Of a DNA stretch of 64,000 nt, positions 40,782 through 50,015 are shown piece by piece. Source of the DNA: Phenylobacterium sp. (lineage in GTDB: Bacteria > Pseudomonadota > Alphaproteobacteria > Caulobacterales > Caulobacteraceae); assembly GCF_030680185.1 (NCBI RefSeq), contig NZ_JAUXVZ010000055.1:223484-287483 (forward strand). The letters run 5' to 3'. The translations under genes were made by a program, and so were the position numbers. The notes under the pieces are model-generated. The model was not told the origin of the DNA, ran no database searches, and saw only the letters and a program-made list of their open reading frames with translations. Position 1 is the first letter of the stretch, and every line of letters begins with the position of its first letter.

Positions 40782-42116
40782 CTAAAGATTTTCCCGCAGC
40801 CAGGCCGCGGCCTTGGTCACAGGATTGGCGCGAGGGTCCAGACTTTCCCGGCGATTGCGGGCGCCGGAGGCGTTTTTCGCCGAGACGGCTTCCCGCGGAC
40901 CGAAGGCTGCGCGGTGCAGCACGCCGGCCGCCGCGCAGAAGGCCGGACCCGAGGCCGCGTCGGCCAGGTGCGGCACCCGGCGCGGACGACCCAGGCGCAC
41001 CGGGCGGTCGAACACGCGCACGGCCACTTCGCGCACGCCGGCCAACTGGCTGGCGCCGCCGGTCAGGACCAGGCTCGCCCCGGCCTCCACCGGCGCGCCC
41101 GAGGCCTTGAGGCGGTCGCGGAGCAGTTCCAGGGTCTCTTCCACCCGCGGGGCGATGATGCCCTTGAGCAGGGAGCGCGGGGCGATGACCGGGCCTGCGC
41201 CGGGGTCGTCGCCCCGAGGCGGCGCCTCGATCATCTCGCGGTCTTCGTTGGCCGAGGCGATGGCCGAGCCGTGCAGGGTCTTGATGCGTTCGGCCCCGGC
41301 CATGGAGGTCGAAAGCCCCCGGGCGATGTCGGCCGTCACGTGCTGGCCGCCCACGGGCAGGGTTTCGACATGCACGAGGCTGCCGGCGGTGAACACCGCC
41401 GCCGAGGTCGAACCGCCGCCCATGTCGATGCACACGGCGCCCAGGTCCATCTCGTCCTCCTCCAGGGCCGCCAGGGCCGAGGCGAAGGGCGCGGCGACGA
41501 CGCCTTCAAACTGCAGGTGCGCCCGCTCCACGCAGGCGCCGAGGGTCTGGTAGGCGGTCTCGCTCACCGAGACCACCAGCAGCTCCACCGCCAGGCTGCG
41601 GCCGAACATGGCGCGGGGATCGCGCACGCCGCTCTGGCCATCCACACGCCAGGCGATGGGCAGGATATGAGCCGCCCGGCGGTCGGGCAGCTTGACCTGC
41701 GCCAGGGCCGCATGAATGGCCCGCACCAGGTCATGGTCGGAGATCGGCCGGGCGCCGAGGGAGACGCGGCCGGAGATGCGGTGGCTCTTGAGCTGGCCGC
41801 CGGCCATGGCCACGGTCACGCCCTGGACGTTGACCCCAGCCACGTTCTCGGCCCGCTCCACAGCCTGGGCGATGGCGTCAGAGGCCTCGTCCAGATTGAC
41901 GATGGCCCCGCCGCGAATGCCGCGGGACTGGACATAGCCGACCCCCGCCGCCGTCAGCGTCCGATCAGCCCGACGCACCCCTTCCGGCTTCATGATGAAG
42001 CAGGAGACCTTGGAAGCGCCCAGGTCCACAGCCGCCACCAGAGGCTGACGCCCCAGCGCCGCCTTCAGGCTGTCGCGACTGCTGTTCTTTTCGACCGTTT
42101 TGGTCCCGAACGGCAC
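40782..42116 (-). CDS. ftsA: cell division protein FtsA
   Basis: An actin-like protein that ties FtsZ to the membrane and recruits later divisome proteins. The frame begins at GTG 42134 directly after the ftsQ stop, but GTG 42116 has a much better GGAAGGAAG ribosome-binding site and gives 444 residues. Actin-fold motifs are visible: phosphate-1 AAVDLGASKVSCFI, phosphate-2 CIDMGGGSTSAAVF and adenosine motif LVLTGGASQLAGV. The C-terminal helix (KAAAWLRENL) is the conserved membrane-targeting sequence. It binds the FtsZ C-terminal peptide. Confidence 0.96.
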   Translation of the reverse strand: MPFGTKTVEKNSSRDSLKAALGRQPLVAAVDLGASKVSCFIMKPEGVRRADRTLTAAGVGYVQSRGIRGGAIVNLDEASDAIAQAVERAENVAGVNVQGVTVAMAGGQLKSHRISGRVSLGARPISDHDLVRAIHAALAQVKLPDRRAAHILPIAWRVDGQSGVRDPRAMFGRSLAVELLVVSVSETAYQTLGACVERAHLQFEGVVAAPFASALAALEEDEMDLGAVCIDMGGGSTSAAVFTAGSLVHVETLPVGGQHVTADIARGLSTSMAGAERIKTLHGSAIASANEDREMIEAPPRGDDPGAGPVIAPRSLLKGIIAPRVEETLELLRDRLKASGAPVEAGASLVLTGGASQLAGVREVAVRVFDRPVRLGRPRRVPHLADAASGPAFCAAAGVLHRAAFGPREAVSAKNASGARNRRESLDPRANPVTKAAAWLRENL

Positions 42117-42134
42117 GGTTCTTCCTTCCACCAC

Positions 42135-43049
42135 CTAGGCGCCGTCAGCGACCAGACCGCCGGAGCGGACCTGGTCGCGCGGACGCACCGCCACCATCGT
42201 CGGATCGCGCAGGTCGATCCGTGCAAAGCCCAGCTCGAGTATCCGAGAGCGCTGGTCGAGCTGTTCCAGCTGAATAAGGGCCGCTTCTTCGTCGACCGCC
42301 GGAAGTTGAACGAGAGATCCGTCCTTGAGCCGCAGGTCCCAGCGCCGGTCGTCGACCCGCACCAGGGCCTCCACCCGGCTCATCAGCCGCGGGCGCGCCG
42401 CGATCCTCGGCAGGATCGCCGCCGCGTGCTGATCGGCGCCCTGGCCGACCACCAGGGGCAGGTTGGCCGCTCGCAAGGGATTGGCCTCAGGGATGACCTG
42501 GCCCTCGGCGTCGATGACCCGGCTGGACCCATTGTGCTGCCAGACCGCCAGTTGCCGACGCTCGGAAATGGCGATGATCAGGGTGTCGGGCAGAAGCCGC
42601 ACGATGCGGGCCTCCTCGACCCAGCCCACGGCTTCGACCCGGGCGCGCAGCGCCTCCAGGTCCAGGCCGAGAACCGGCTGATCCTTGTAGACGCCGGCCG
42701 CGGCCAGGATGTCGGCGGTGGCGGCCGGCGAGGCGCCCTGGACGTGGACGGCGTTGAGGCGGAAGCCGAGGCCGGCGAACTGCCGGCCAAGGGCGGCCTG
42801 GGTTCCCTGGCCGATCTTCTCGGCGCGATCGCCGGTGGACAGGGCCACGACCAGGGTCAGGGCCAGCACGCCGCCAGCCGCGATCAAGGCGTGCCCGGGG
42901 GACAGGCCAAGGCCGCGGACCGCGCCCAGCTTGCCCGGCGCGTAGGCCGGCTGAGCCTTGGACGCGCCGCGGGTCTTTCGGGGACTGGAGGGCGCTTTGG
43001 CCCGGGGCTTCGCCTTAGTCTGCGCTCCCCCCCGCAATGCCGCGGGCAT
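42135..43049 (-). CDS. ftsQ: cell division protein FtsQ
   Basis: A bitopic divisome protein linking FtsA-side and periplasmic components (FtsBL). The 304-residue protein has a basic, Pro-rich cytosolic N-terminus, a membrane helix at about 53-70 ([18 protein letters not shown]), a POTRA domain ([25 protein letters not shown]) and the FtsQ beta domain ([28 protein letters not shown]). The N-terminus overlaps ddl by 35 bases, giving translational coupling; the stop abuts ftsA. Confidence 0.95.
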   Translation of the reverse strand: MPAALRGGAQTKAKPRAKAPSSPRKTRGASKAQPAYAPGKLGAVRGLGLSPGHALIAAGGVLALTLVVALSTGDRAEKIGQGTQAALGRQFAGLGFRLNAVHVQGASPAATADILAAAGVYKDQPVLGLDLEALRARVEAVGWVEEARIVRLLPDTLIIAISERRQLAVWQHNGSSRVIDAEGQVIPEANPLRAANLPLVVGQGADQHAAAILPRIAARPRLMSRVEALVRVDDRRWDLRLKDGSLVQLPAVDEEAALIQLEQLDQRSRILELGFARIDLRDPTMVAVRPRDQVRSGGLVADGA

Positions 43050-43962
43050 AGGCGTCCTCCGTAATCCAATGCACCAGTTGGTCGAAATCCACCCCGAGCT
43101 TGGCCGCCTGCTCTGGCACGAGCGAAGTGGGCGTCATCCCGGGCTGGGTATTGACCTCCAAGAGGACCAGAATGTCGTTAATGTCGTCATAACGAAGATC
43201 AGACCGGGTCACCCCGCGACAACCCAGGGCTGCGTGCGCCCGCTCACTCAGTTCCATCGCCTTTTCAAATACATGCGGTGGAATCTGGGCGGGGATCACG
43301 TGGTCTGAGCCCCCCTCCCCGTACTTGGCCTCATAGTCATAGAACCCCGTCCTGGGCACGATGTCGGTCACCGTCATCGCCTTTCCGGCCATTACGCCGC
43401 AGGCGAGCTCTTTTCCCCGGATATAGGGCTCGATCATCACCTCCTCGCCGAAGGTCCAGCTCGGCGCCACGAGCTCCTGCGGCGGCCGATTCGCACCTTC
43501 GAAGACCAGGAAGACGCCGACGGACGATCCCTGGGCGTTGGGCTTGACCACATAGGGGGGCGCCATGACGTGGTCGGCGGCGGCCTCGAACCGGTTGAAC
43601 AGCCCGCCGCCCGGCACGGTCACGCCGGCCGCAGCCAGGACGGCCTTGGCCTTGGCCTTGTCCATGGCGAGCGCCGAGGCCAGGACGCCGGAATGGGTGT
43701 AGGGCAGGCCCAGGGTTTCGAGCACGCCCTGGACGCAGCCGTCCTCGCCCCACTCTCCGTGCAGGGCGTTGAAACAGACATCGGGCTTCAGCTCGGCCAG
43801 CCGCTGGGCCACGTCGCGGCCGGCGTCCACGCGGGTCACCCGGGCGCCCAGGCGCTCCAGGGCGTCAGCGCAGGCCGCGCCGGAAACCAGGCTGACCTCC
43901 CGCTCGGGCGAGAGGCCGCCCAGCAGGACAGCGACGTGTTTACCGGCGACGGAAAAGGCCAT
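43015..43962 (-). CDS. ddl: D-alanine--D-alanine ligase
   Basis: An ATP-grasp enzyme making D-Ala-D-Ala for the peptidoglycan stem. The 315-residue protein has the N-terminal [20 protein letters not shown], the [15 protein letters not shown] loop, the [16 protein letters not shown]-binding region and the metal-binding end [11 protein letters not shown]. Length is normal. It is the first dcw gene after the inserted RND pump block; 76 bases separate it from the pump's stop. Whether it keeps a promoter from upstream dcw genes or has its own is unclear. Confidence 0.97.
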   Translation of the reverse strand: MAFSVAGKHVAVLLGGLSPEREVSLVSGAACADALERLGARVTRVDAGRDVAQRLAELKPDVCFNALHGEWGEDGCVQGVLETLGLPYTHSGVLASALAMDKAKAKAVLAAAGVTVPGGGLFNRFEAAADHVMAPPYVVKPNAQGSSVGVFLVFEGANRPPQELVAPSWTFGEEVMIEPYIRGKELACGVMAGKAMTVTDIVPRTGFYDYEAKYGEGGSDHVIPAQIPPHVFEKAMELSERAHAALGCRGVTRSDLRYDDINDILVLLEVNTQPGMTPTSLVPEQAAKLGVDFDQLVHWITEDAYARGIAGGSAD

Positions 43963-44038
43963 GGGCGTCTCGTATTACGGAAGGTCCAGGCCTCCCCCTT
44001 CGGCGGCCAGGGCCGGCGCGTCAAGCGCCCTCGCCTCC

Positions 44039-47000
44039 TCAGATCACCGGCGACGGGGCGGTCAGTACGGCGTCCGAGGCCGCCTCTGCCTCCCGCTCTC
44101 CCCGCGACAGCAGCCAGTACATGACCGGCGTCGCCACCCGCGACAGGAAGGTCGAGGTGACCAGTCCGCCCATGATGGCGATGGCCAGCGGCGAGTAGAG
44201 GCCTGAGCCTTCCAGGGCCAGCGGCGTCAGGCCCGCAATGGCCGTCACCGAGGTCAGCAGCACCGGCAGGAATCGCACCTCGCCGGCCCGTTCGATGGCG
44301 GCGCGCAGGGGTACGCCGGTGCGGCGGAGCTGTTCGGTGAAGTCCACCAGCAGGATGGAGTTTTTGATCTCGATCCCGATCAGGGCGATCATGCCGATGG
44401 TGGCCGTGAACGACATGGAGTTGCCTGTCAGCCAGAGGGCCGCGACGGCGCCGAACAGGCCGAGCGGGATGATACCGGCCACCACCAGGGCGGTCTTGAA
44501 CTTGCCGAACTCCAGCACGAGCACGGCCAGGATGCCGAAGACGGCGATCATCACCGCAGCCCCCAGACCTGCAAAGCTCTCCGACTGGGCCTCGGCCTGG
44601 CCGCCCAGGGACAGGCCGTAGCCCGGCGGCAGGGCGATCGCCTCATCCAGCCGCGCCTGGACATCGGCGGTCACCTTCGAGGTCAGATAGCCCGTGCTGA
44701 CATAGGCGGTGACGGTGACCGTCCGCAGCCGGTCCACCCGGTCGATCCGCGCCGGGCTGGAGGTGAGCGCCGGGCTCGCCACCGCGCCCATGGGCACGTT
44801 CTGGCCCGTGGTGGTGGGCAGGTAGATCCCGTCCAGGGCCGCCAGTTCGTTGCGCCCCTCCATGGGCAGGCGGACATTGACCGCATAGTCGTCGCCGTCG
44901 GCGTCGCGATAGCGGGCCACAGGCTCGCCCGACAGGGCCAGGCGGGTGATGCGGCGGCCTGCGCCGGCGGGCACGCCCAGCGCCGCCGCCTTCGCCTCGT
45001 CCAGGCCAAGATCGAGGTCGGTGCGGTCCAGGCGCATGGGATTGGCGACGTCGCGGGCGCCGGGCGTCGCCTTCAGCACCGCCTCGGTCTGGGCCGCCAG
45101 GGCCTTGAGAACGCTGAGGTCCTGGCCCTGCAGGCGAACGGCGATGGGCGCCTCGATGGGCGGGCCGTTCTCGAACACGATTACGCGGATCTTCGCGCCC
45201 GGATAGAGGTCGAAGTCCTGGCGCAGACGATCCAGCAGCTCGGGGCTCTCCCCCGGCTCCCAGGCGCCCAGCGAGGCGTAGACCTCGGCATAGTTGGGCT
45301 GCGGCTCGGCCTGGTTCACATTGTAGAAGATCTGGGGATTGCCGCGGCCGAGGTTGCCCGCGCGCCAGACGACAGCCTCTTCCTGGGCCAGGCGGGCCTC
45401 CACATAGCGCAGGGCCTCATCGGTCTTGGCCATCGAGGTCCCCTGCTGGGTTTCGATGCGGACGATGAACTGCGGCGTCTCGGCGGCCGGGAACAGGGAT
45501 GAGCCGATGGCCCCCAGCATCGGGATGGTGGTGGCGCAGATGGCCAGGATGATCGCCAGCGCCGCCCACGGCCGCGCCAGGGCCCGGTGCAGGATCGGCG
45601 TATAGAAGCGGTGGATCGCCCCATTGATCGTCCGCAGGATCGCATTGCCTTCCGGGTCCTCGTGCCGCGACAGGATGCGGCTGGCCAGGAAGGGGATCAC
45701 CGTCAGCGAGACCAGGAGCGAGGCGCCCACCGTCGTCAGCACCGCCACGGGCAATGAGCGGATATAGGCGCCCGCCCCTTCCGGCAGGAACATCAGCGGC
45801 AGGAAGGCCAGCATCAGGGTGGCGGTGCAGCCCAGCACGGCCATGGAAATCTGCCGCGTGCCGTTGATCGCCGCGGTAGTCCGGTCCTCGCCGGCCCTGA
45901 GGCGCCGCGCGATATTCTCGGTCACCACGATGGAGTCATCCACCAGCAGGCCAAGGCTGAGCACGAAGCCGGCGATGGCCAGCTGGTTCAGAGTGAAGCC
46001 CAGCCCCTGCATCACCGACAGGCCGATCAGCAGCGACAGCGGGATCGACATCATCACCACTACGCCGGCCCGGAAGCCCAGGGGCAGCAGGGTGATCAGC
46101 ACCAGGGTCAGCGCCAGGCCGAAGTCGCGGAACAGGCGGTTAAGCCGGTGCTTCACATTCTCCGACTGCTGGAAGCCGCGCTCCAGCTTCACCCCCGACG
46201 GCAGGGTCTTTTCGAACTCGTCCAGGGCGGCGTTGACGCCTGCGGTCAGCTTGGCGACATCGGCGCCGTCCTTCTGCTTGACGGTGACGAACAGGGCGCG
46301 CGCGCCATTGAAGCGCGTCAGATGGGTGGCCTCGGCCTGGGACCAGTCCACCTGGGCCACGTCCTGCACCCGCACGACCCTGCCATCCACCGAGCGCACC
46401 GGCGTCTGGCGGATGGCGTCCAGGTCGCGGAAGGCGCCGCCGGCCTTGACGTTGAACCGGCGGTCGCCCGCATGGACCGCGCCGATGGGCGCCTCGGCCC
46501 CAGCCGCGGCCAGGGCGTCGGCGACGGCGGTGGCTGGCAATTGAAGGGCTGCAAGCCTGGGCAGGTCCAGGGCCACCTGAACCTCGGACGGCGGCGCGCC
46601 CCAGTACTCGGCCTGGCGCACCCCCGGCGCCCGGGCCAGGCGTTCGCGCAGACGCTCGGCCACCTTTTCCAGGCGGCGCATGGGCAGGTGCTCGCTGACC
46701 AGGGCCACCTGGACCACCGCGACCTCGGTGGTGCGCGCACGGCGCACCTCCAGCAGGGCGAGTCCGTCCGGCAGGGTCGGGCGCAGGGCGTTCACCTCGC
46801 GCACCACCTCGTCATACTTGCGATCGGTGTCGACGCTCCAGTCGAACTCCACCTGGACCACGGCCGAGCCGTCCTGGCTGGTGGAGCGGATCTCGCCCAC
46901 ATCGTCGAGGCCGTCGAGGGCGTCCTCCAGCGGGTCGGCGATGAGCTGCTCCATCTCGGTGGGCTCGGCGCCGGGCAGGACGGCGCGGACCACCATCACC

Positions 47001-47134
47001 GGGATCGGAAAGTGGGGATCCTCGGACCGGGGCGTGCTGAAGAAGGCGTTCAGGCCCAGCATGGTCAGCAGCGCAAACGCCACCAGGGTGAACTGCCAGC
47101 GGCGGACGGCGAAGCCGGCGGGATCGAAGGTCAT
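44039..47134 (-). CDS. RND efflux transporter permease (AcrB/HAE-1 type)
   Basis: A 1031-residue inner-membrane proton-driven efflux pump. It has 12 predicted membrane helices with two large periplasmic loops, the signature GAEPTEMEQLIADPLEDALDG early in loop 1, and the proton-relay aspartates in helix 4 (GLLVDDSIVVTEN). It lacks heavy-metal (CzcA) markers as far as I can see, so multidrug or lipid/antibiotic export is likelier. The start overlaps the adaptor gene stop by 4 bases. No TolC-type channel lies nearby, so it must borrow one. Confidence 0.94.
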   Translation of the reverse strand: MTFDPAGFAVRRWQFTLVAFALLTMLGLNAFFSTPRSEDPHFPIPVMVVRAVLPGAEPTEMEQLIADPLEDALDGLDDVGEIRSTSQDGSAVVQVEFDWSVDTDRKYDEVVREVNALRPTLPDGLALLEVRRARTTEVAVVQVALVSEHLPMRRLEKVAERLRERLARAPGVRQAEYWGAPPSEVQVALDLPRLAALQLPATAVADALAAAGAEAPIGAVHAGDRRFNVKAGGAFRDLDAIRQTPVRSVDGRVVRVQDVAQVDWSQAEATHLTRFNGARALFVTVKQKDGADVAKLTAGVNAALDEFEKTLPSGVKLERGFQQSENVKHRLNRLFRDFGLALTLVLITLLPLGFRAGVVVMMSIPLSLLIGLSVMQGLGFTLNQLAIAGFVLSLGLLVDDSIVVTENIARRLRAGEDRTTAAINGTRQISMAVLGCTATLMLAFLPLMFLPEGAGAYIRSLPVAVLTTVGASLLVSLTVIPFLASRILSRHEDPEGNAILRTINGAIHRFYTPILHRALARPWAALAIILAICATTIPMLGAIGSSLFPAAETPQFIVRIETQQGTSMAKTDEALRYVEARLAQEEAVVWRAGNLGRGNPQIFYNVNQAEPQPNYAEVYASLGAWEPGESPELLDRLRQDFDLYPGAKIRVIVFENGPPIEAPIAVRLQGQDLSVLKALAAQTEAVLKATPGARDVANPMRLDRTDLDLGLDEAKAAALGVPAGAGRRITRLALSGEPVARYRDADGDDYAVNVRLPMEGRNELAALDGIYLPTTTGQNVPMGAVASPALTSSPARIDRVDRLRTVTVTAYVSTGYLTSKVTADVQARLDEAIALPPGYGLSLGGQAEAQSESFAGLGAAVMIAVFGILAVLVLEFGKFKTALVVAGIIPLGLFGAVAALWLTGNSMSFTATIGMIALIGIEIKNSILLVDFTEQLRRTGVPLRAAIERAGEVRFLPVLLTSVTAIAGLTPLALEGSGLYSPLAIAIMGGLVTSTFLSRVATPVMYWLLSRGEREAEAASDAVLTAPSPVI

Positions 47135-48234
47135 TGGCCGAAACTCTTGGGCGCCGCGCTCCGGGGCGCCGTCTTTTGAGCGCTGGCCACCAGGGCGGTG
47201 GGGTCGACCACCTGCACCTTGTCGCCGTCGCCGACGAAGCCGCCGCCTGCGGTGATCACCCGCGCCCCCGGCGCCAGGCCGCGGATCAGGGCGTCGTCCC
47301 CGTCAAAGCCGCCGAACTCCACCGCCGTGCGCCGCGCCACGCCATTATCCAGGCGCAGGACGAAGGCGCGGCCATTGTCGGCCTCCTGGATCGCCTCGGC
47401 CGGGGCGCGGGAATAGCCGGCGTCGCCACCCTGACTGGCTGCGCCGGCGATCATAGCGGTGGCCACCTGGCCGCTGCGCAGACCTGGCGCTGCGGCGATC
47501 TCGATCTCGACATCCACCGTGCCGGTGGACGCCCCGCTCTCGCCGCCGATCAGGATCACCCGGCCCGGCAGGGTCTGGCCGCCCACGCGCACCTCGGCCG
47601 AGGCGCCCATGACGATGCGGCTCGCCTGACTGTCGGGAACCGGCGCGCGCAGCACGAGAGGCGAGCCGGCGTCAGCGACGGTGACCACCGCCTGGCCGGC
47701 CTGGACCACCTGCCCCGCCGCCATGGTGCGCGACAGGACGACGCCCGCGGCCGGCGCCGTCAGGGTCGCCCAGCGGCGGTCGAAGGCGGCCGACGCATAG
47801 GCCGCCTCAGCGGCGGCCAGCGCGCTCTGGCGGTCGTCGACCCGCTGGCGGCTGACAAAGCCCTTGTCGAACAGGGCCTGGTCACGCTCCAGGTCCCGGC
47901 GGGCGCGATCGAGCTCCACCTGGGCCCGCTGGCGTCCGGCCTCCACCGTCGTCGGATCCAGGCGCGCAATGACTTGGCCGGCGCGGACGATGTCCCCCTC
48001 GTCCACGGTGAGTTCGGTGATGACGCCAGGCACACGGAACGACAACTGCGCCTCCCGCTGCCGGGCCAGGGCGCCGGTGGCGGTGATCTGCGACGCCCCG
48101 CTGGGATCGCGCACCGCCACCGCCTCCACCGCCGGCAAGGGCGCCGTCGCCGCCTCAGGATCGGCGCCCCCGCAGGCGGCGAGCAATCCTGCGACCCCCA
48201 GCCCCAAATACGCCCTCGCCCAAGTCACGCGCAT
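47131..48234 (-). CDS. RND efflux periplasmic adaptor (membrane fusion) lipoprotein
   Basis: A 367-residue adaptor that links the permease to an outer-membrane channel. It starts with a lipoprotein signal (lipobox LLAAC, Cys at 21), followed by barrel-sandwich/lipoyl halves (LSFRVPGVITELTVDEGDIVRAGQVIARLD, TAPAAGVVLSRTMAAGQVVQAGQAV) around a helical hairpin (about 100-150), then the beta barrel and membrane-proximal domains. It is translationally coupled to the permease. A promoter with a dyad sits just upstream. Confidence 0.93.
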   Translation of the reverse strand: MRVTWARAYLGLGVAGLLAACGGADPEAATAPLPAVEAVAVRDPSGASQITATGALARQREAQLSFRVPGVITELTVDEGDIVRAGQVIARLDPTTVEAGRQRAQVELDRARRDLERDQALFDKGFVSRQRVDDRQSALAAAEAAYASAAFDRRWATLTAPAAGVVLSRTMAAGQVVQAGQAVVTVADAGSPLVLRAPVPDSQASRIVMGASAEVRVGGQTLPGRVILIGGESGASTGTVDVEIEIAAAPGLRSGQVATAMIAGAASQGGDAGYSRAPAEAIQEADNGRAFVLRLDNGVARRTAVEFGGFDGDDALIRGLAPGARVITAGGGFVGDGDKVQVVDPTALVASAQKTAPRSAAPKSFGQ

Positions 48235-48261
48235 GGCTCACCCCATCCCTTTGGAGGGGCG

Positions 48262-48290
48262 ATCTAAACAGTGTTAGCTTACGATGTAAA
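48262..48290 (-). promoter_or_regulatory. putative promoter/operator of the RND pump operon
   Basis: On the minus strand TTTACA (48285-48290) and TTAGAT (48262-48267) are separated by 17 bases, acceptable as a housekeeping -35/-10 pair. A short dyad TTAC-ATC-GTAA overlaps the -35, a layout often used by TetR/MarR-type repressors of efflux genes. No repressor gene is adjacent. Confidence 0.5.
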
Positions 48291-48385
48291 CAGGAACGGC
48301 ATTTGAGGAGAGCAACCGGCCAAGGTCGCCTTTGAGTTGATTCCATAGAGGCAATTCTGAGTCGCGAGACATCATCAGCGGGACC

Positions 48386-49213
48386 TCAACTGACTTGCGC
48401 AGAAACAATCCAGGTTGAGGCGCGCAACCCTGGACCGCCCGGCCCATCCCGGGCGGCCAGGGCCTCCCTCAGCGCCGACGTCGCGTTCGGGACAAGATGG
48501 GTATGCTCACGCAGGATGGCGCCGAGCGCGCCAACCCGAGAACAGACCTCGACCATCGAGTCCAGGTCTCCACTGCTGACAAGCTCGTCATGAGCATCGA
48601 TCCTGATCGCGCCGAAGCCGGCCGCCTGCATGAGGTTCAATAGGTGGTCAGGATCTGAGAACGAGAACGAGGCGGCCTTCGGGGCTTGGGTCACGAGCTC
48701 GGCCGGTAGATGCGGCGCGGCGGCGTCTAGCGAGAAGCGATCGAGTTCGTTCTCCGACAGCGCCCTCCAGCAAACGAAACTCATCCGCCCCCCAGGACGC
48801 AACGCCTACCTCAGGTTGCTCAGGGCGTCCGCCGGGCGGGCGAAGAACATCATCCCAAACCGGGAGAAAATCGCGTCGAACGCGCCCGGGTTGAGCGGGA
48901 ATGTTTGTGCGTCGCCGCATTCGAACGAGACATTCGCTGGCAGGCCCTCGGTCCGCCTCGCCGCCTCGACGGCTGCGGGCAGAAGCTCCAGCCCCATGAC
49001 CCGCCCGCTCGGCCCGACAGCCTGGGCGAGAGCTGTAGGCGTGCCTCCAACCCCACACCCGACGTCCAGGACGCGTTCGCCTCCGGCCAGCCCCAAGGTC
49101 TGCATGGCCGCTCGTCCCAGGGGAGACAGCTGTCGCTCAAGCGGCTCGCGGATTTCCAGCCAGGCTCGTACTCGAGGATGATCAATGGCGAGCGGTTCTG
49201 TGTGCACGCCCAA
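48386..49213 (-). pseudogene. class I SAM-dependent methyltransferase interrupted by an in-frame amber codon
   Basis: One continuous reading frame encodes a 275-codon methyltransferase, but a TAG at 48806-48808 splits it. The first part (from about 49213) carries SAM motif I RVLDVGCGVGGTPTALAQ and ends ALSNLR; the second resumes without frameshift at ALRPGGRMSFVCWRAL, the next conserved motif of the family. In intact relatives a residue such as Gln or Arg sits at the stop position (NLR-x-ALRPGGR), so a single base change (for example CAG to TAG) explains it. The truncated 135-residue N-terminal product would lack the C-terminal core. A sequencing error or amber read-through remains possible. 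The substrate was probably a small molecule. Confidence 0.85.
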
Positions 49214-49289
49214 CCCTAGGGGCGCTAACCGAAGATGTCGAAGTTTGGACGCGGGCGCCCTTGAGCTGTGATGGCATATTTAGTAAATT

Positions 49290-49307
49290 GCTATCAACGC
49301 TATCAAC
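49290..49307 (+). promoter_or_regulatory. tandem 9-base repeat, likely operator of the toxin-antitoxin operon
   Basis: GCTATCAAC is repeated head to tail (49290-49298, 49299-49307) in an AT-rich patch 16 bases before the antitoxin ATG. Ribbon-helix-helix antitoxins of the FitA type usually bind repeated sites here to autoregulate. Confidence 0.6.
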
Positions 49308-49323
49308 GTGAGTCTTAGCCATC

Positions 49324-49578
49324 ATGGCCGCCGTCACCATTCGCAACCTTTCAGATGAGGCCCATCGCGCCCTGAAGGTGCGGGCTGCGCAGCATGGTCG
49401 CAGCACCGAGGCTGAGATGCGCGTCATACTAGAGGCGGCCGTGCGGCCGGCGAGCCGGGTTCGTCTTGGCACAGCGCTGGCTGAGATGAGTCGGAACATC
49501 GGGCTCACCAATGCAGACGTTGAAGCGCTCGACGAAACCCGCGATAGGACGCCTGCCGAACCCCTGCGGTTCGAATGA
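49324..49578 (+). CDS. FitA-like ribbon-helix-helix antitoxin
   Basis: An 84-residue antitoxin. Residues 3-40 are a ribbon-helix-helix domain of the FitA/plasmid-stability type (VTIRNLSDEAHRALKVRAA, STEAEMRVILEAAV) for operator binding; the C-terminal half (about 50-84, ending PAEPLRFE) is the extended toxin-neutralising tail. Its last bases overlap the toxin ATG by 4 (ATGA), typical of type II pairs. The tandem repeat upstream is the probable operator. It lies in the block that separates murB from ddl. Confidence 0.9.
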   Translation: MAAVTIRNLSDEAHRALKVRAAQHGRSTEAEMRVILEAAVRPASRVRLGTALAEMSRNIGLTNADVEALDETRDRTPAEPLRFE

Positions 49579-50012
49579 TCCTGCTCGACACCAATGTCGT
49601 CTCGGAGGCGATGAAGCCTGAGCCGCATCCGGCGGTTCTTCGCTGGCTTGACGCACAGGCGGCCGAGACGCTGTTCATCTCCAGCGTCACCGTCGCTGAA
49701 CTCCTGTTCGGCGTCGGCGTGCTCCCGGCGGGGGCACGGAAGGACCGGCTGCATGATATGGTGGATGGCGTTCTGACCCTGTTTGCCGACCGCGTACTGC
49801 CCTTCGACATAGGGGCGGCGCAGCGCTACGCCGGTCTGGCCGTCATGGCTCGTTTGGCCGGCAAGGGCTTTCCCACGCCAGATGGCTACATCGCCGCGAT
49901 CGCTGCGGTCCACGGGTTCACCGTGGCGTCCCGCGACGTGAGCGCCTTTATGGCCGGCGGCCTGAAGGTGATTGATCCCTGGCGCTTTGGGGAAGACATC
50001 CCCGCGACCTGA
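49575..50012 (+). CDS. PIN-domain toxin ribonuclease (VapC/FitB family)
   Basis: A 145-residue PIN-domain toxin. The acidic metal-binding residues are present: D5 (ILLDTNVVSE), E42 (VAELLFG), D103 (TPDGYIAA) and D121 (ASRDVSAF), so it should be an active Mg-dependent ribonuclease if released from its antitoxin; VapC relatives cut tRNA or rRNA. It ends 3 bases before the convergent murB stop, so it was fitted into the dcw cluster without damaging murB. Confidence 0.93.
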   Translation: MILLDTNVVSEAMKPEPHPAVLRWLDAQAAETLFISSVTVAELLFGVGVLPAGARKDRLHDMVDGVLTLFADRVLPFDIGAAQRYAGLAVMARLAGKGFPTPDGYIAAIAAVHGFTVASRDVSAFMAGGLKVIDPWRFGEDIPAT

Positions 50013-50015
50013 GCC

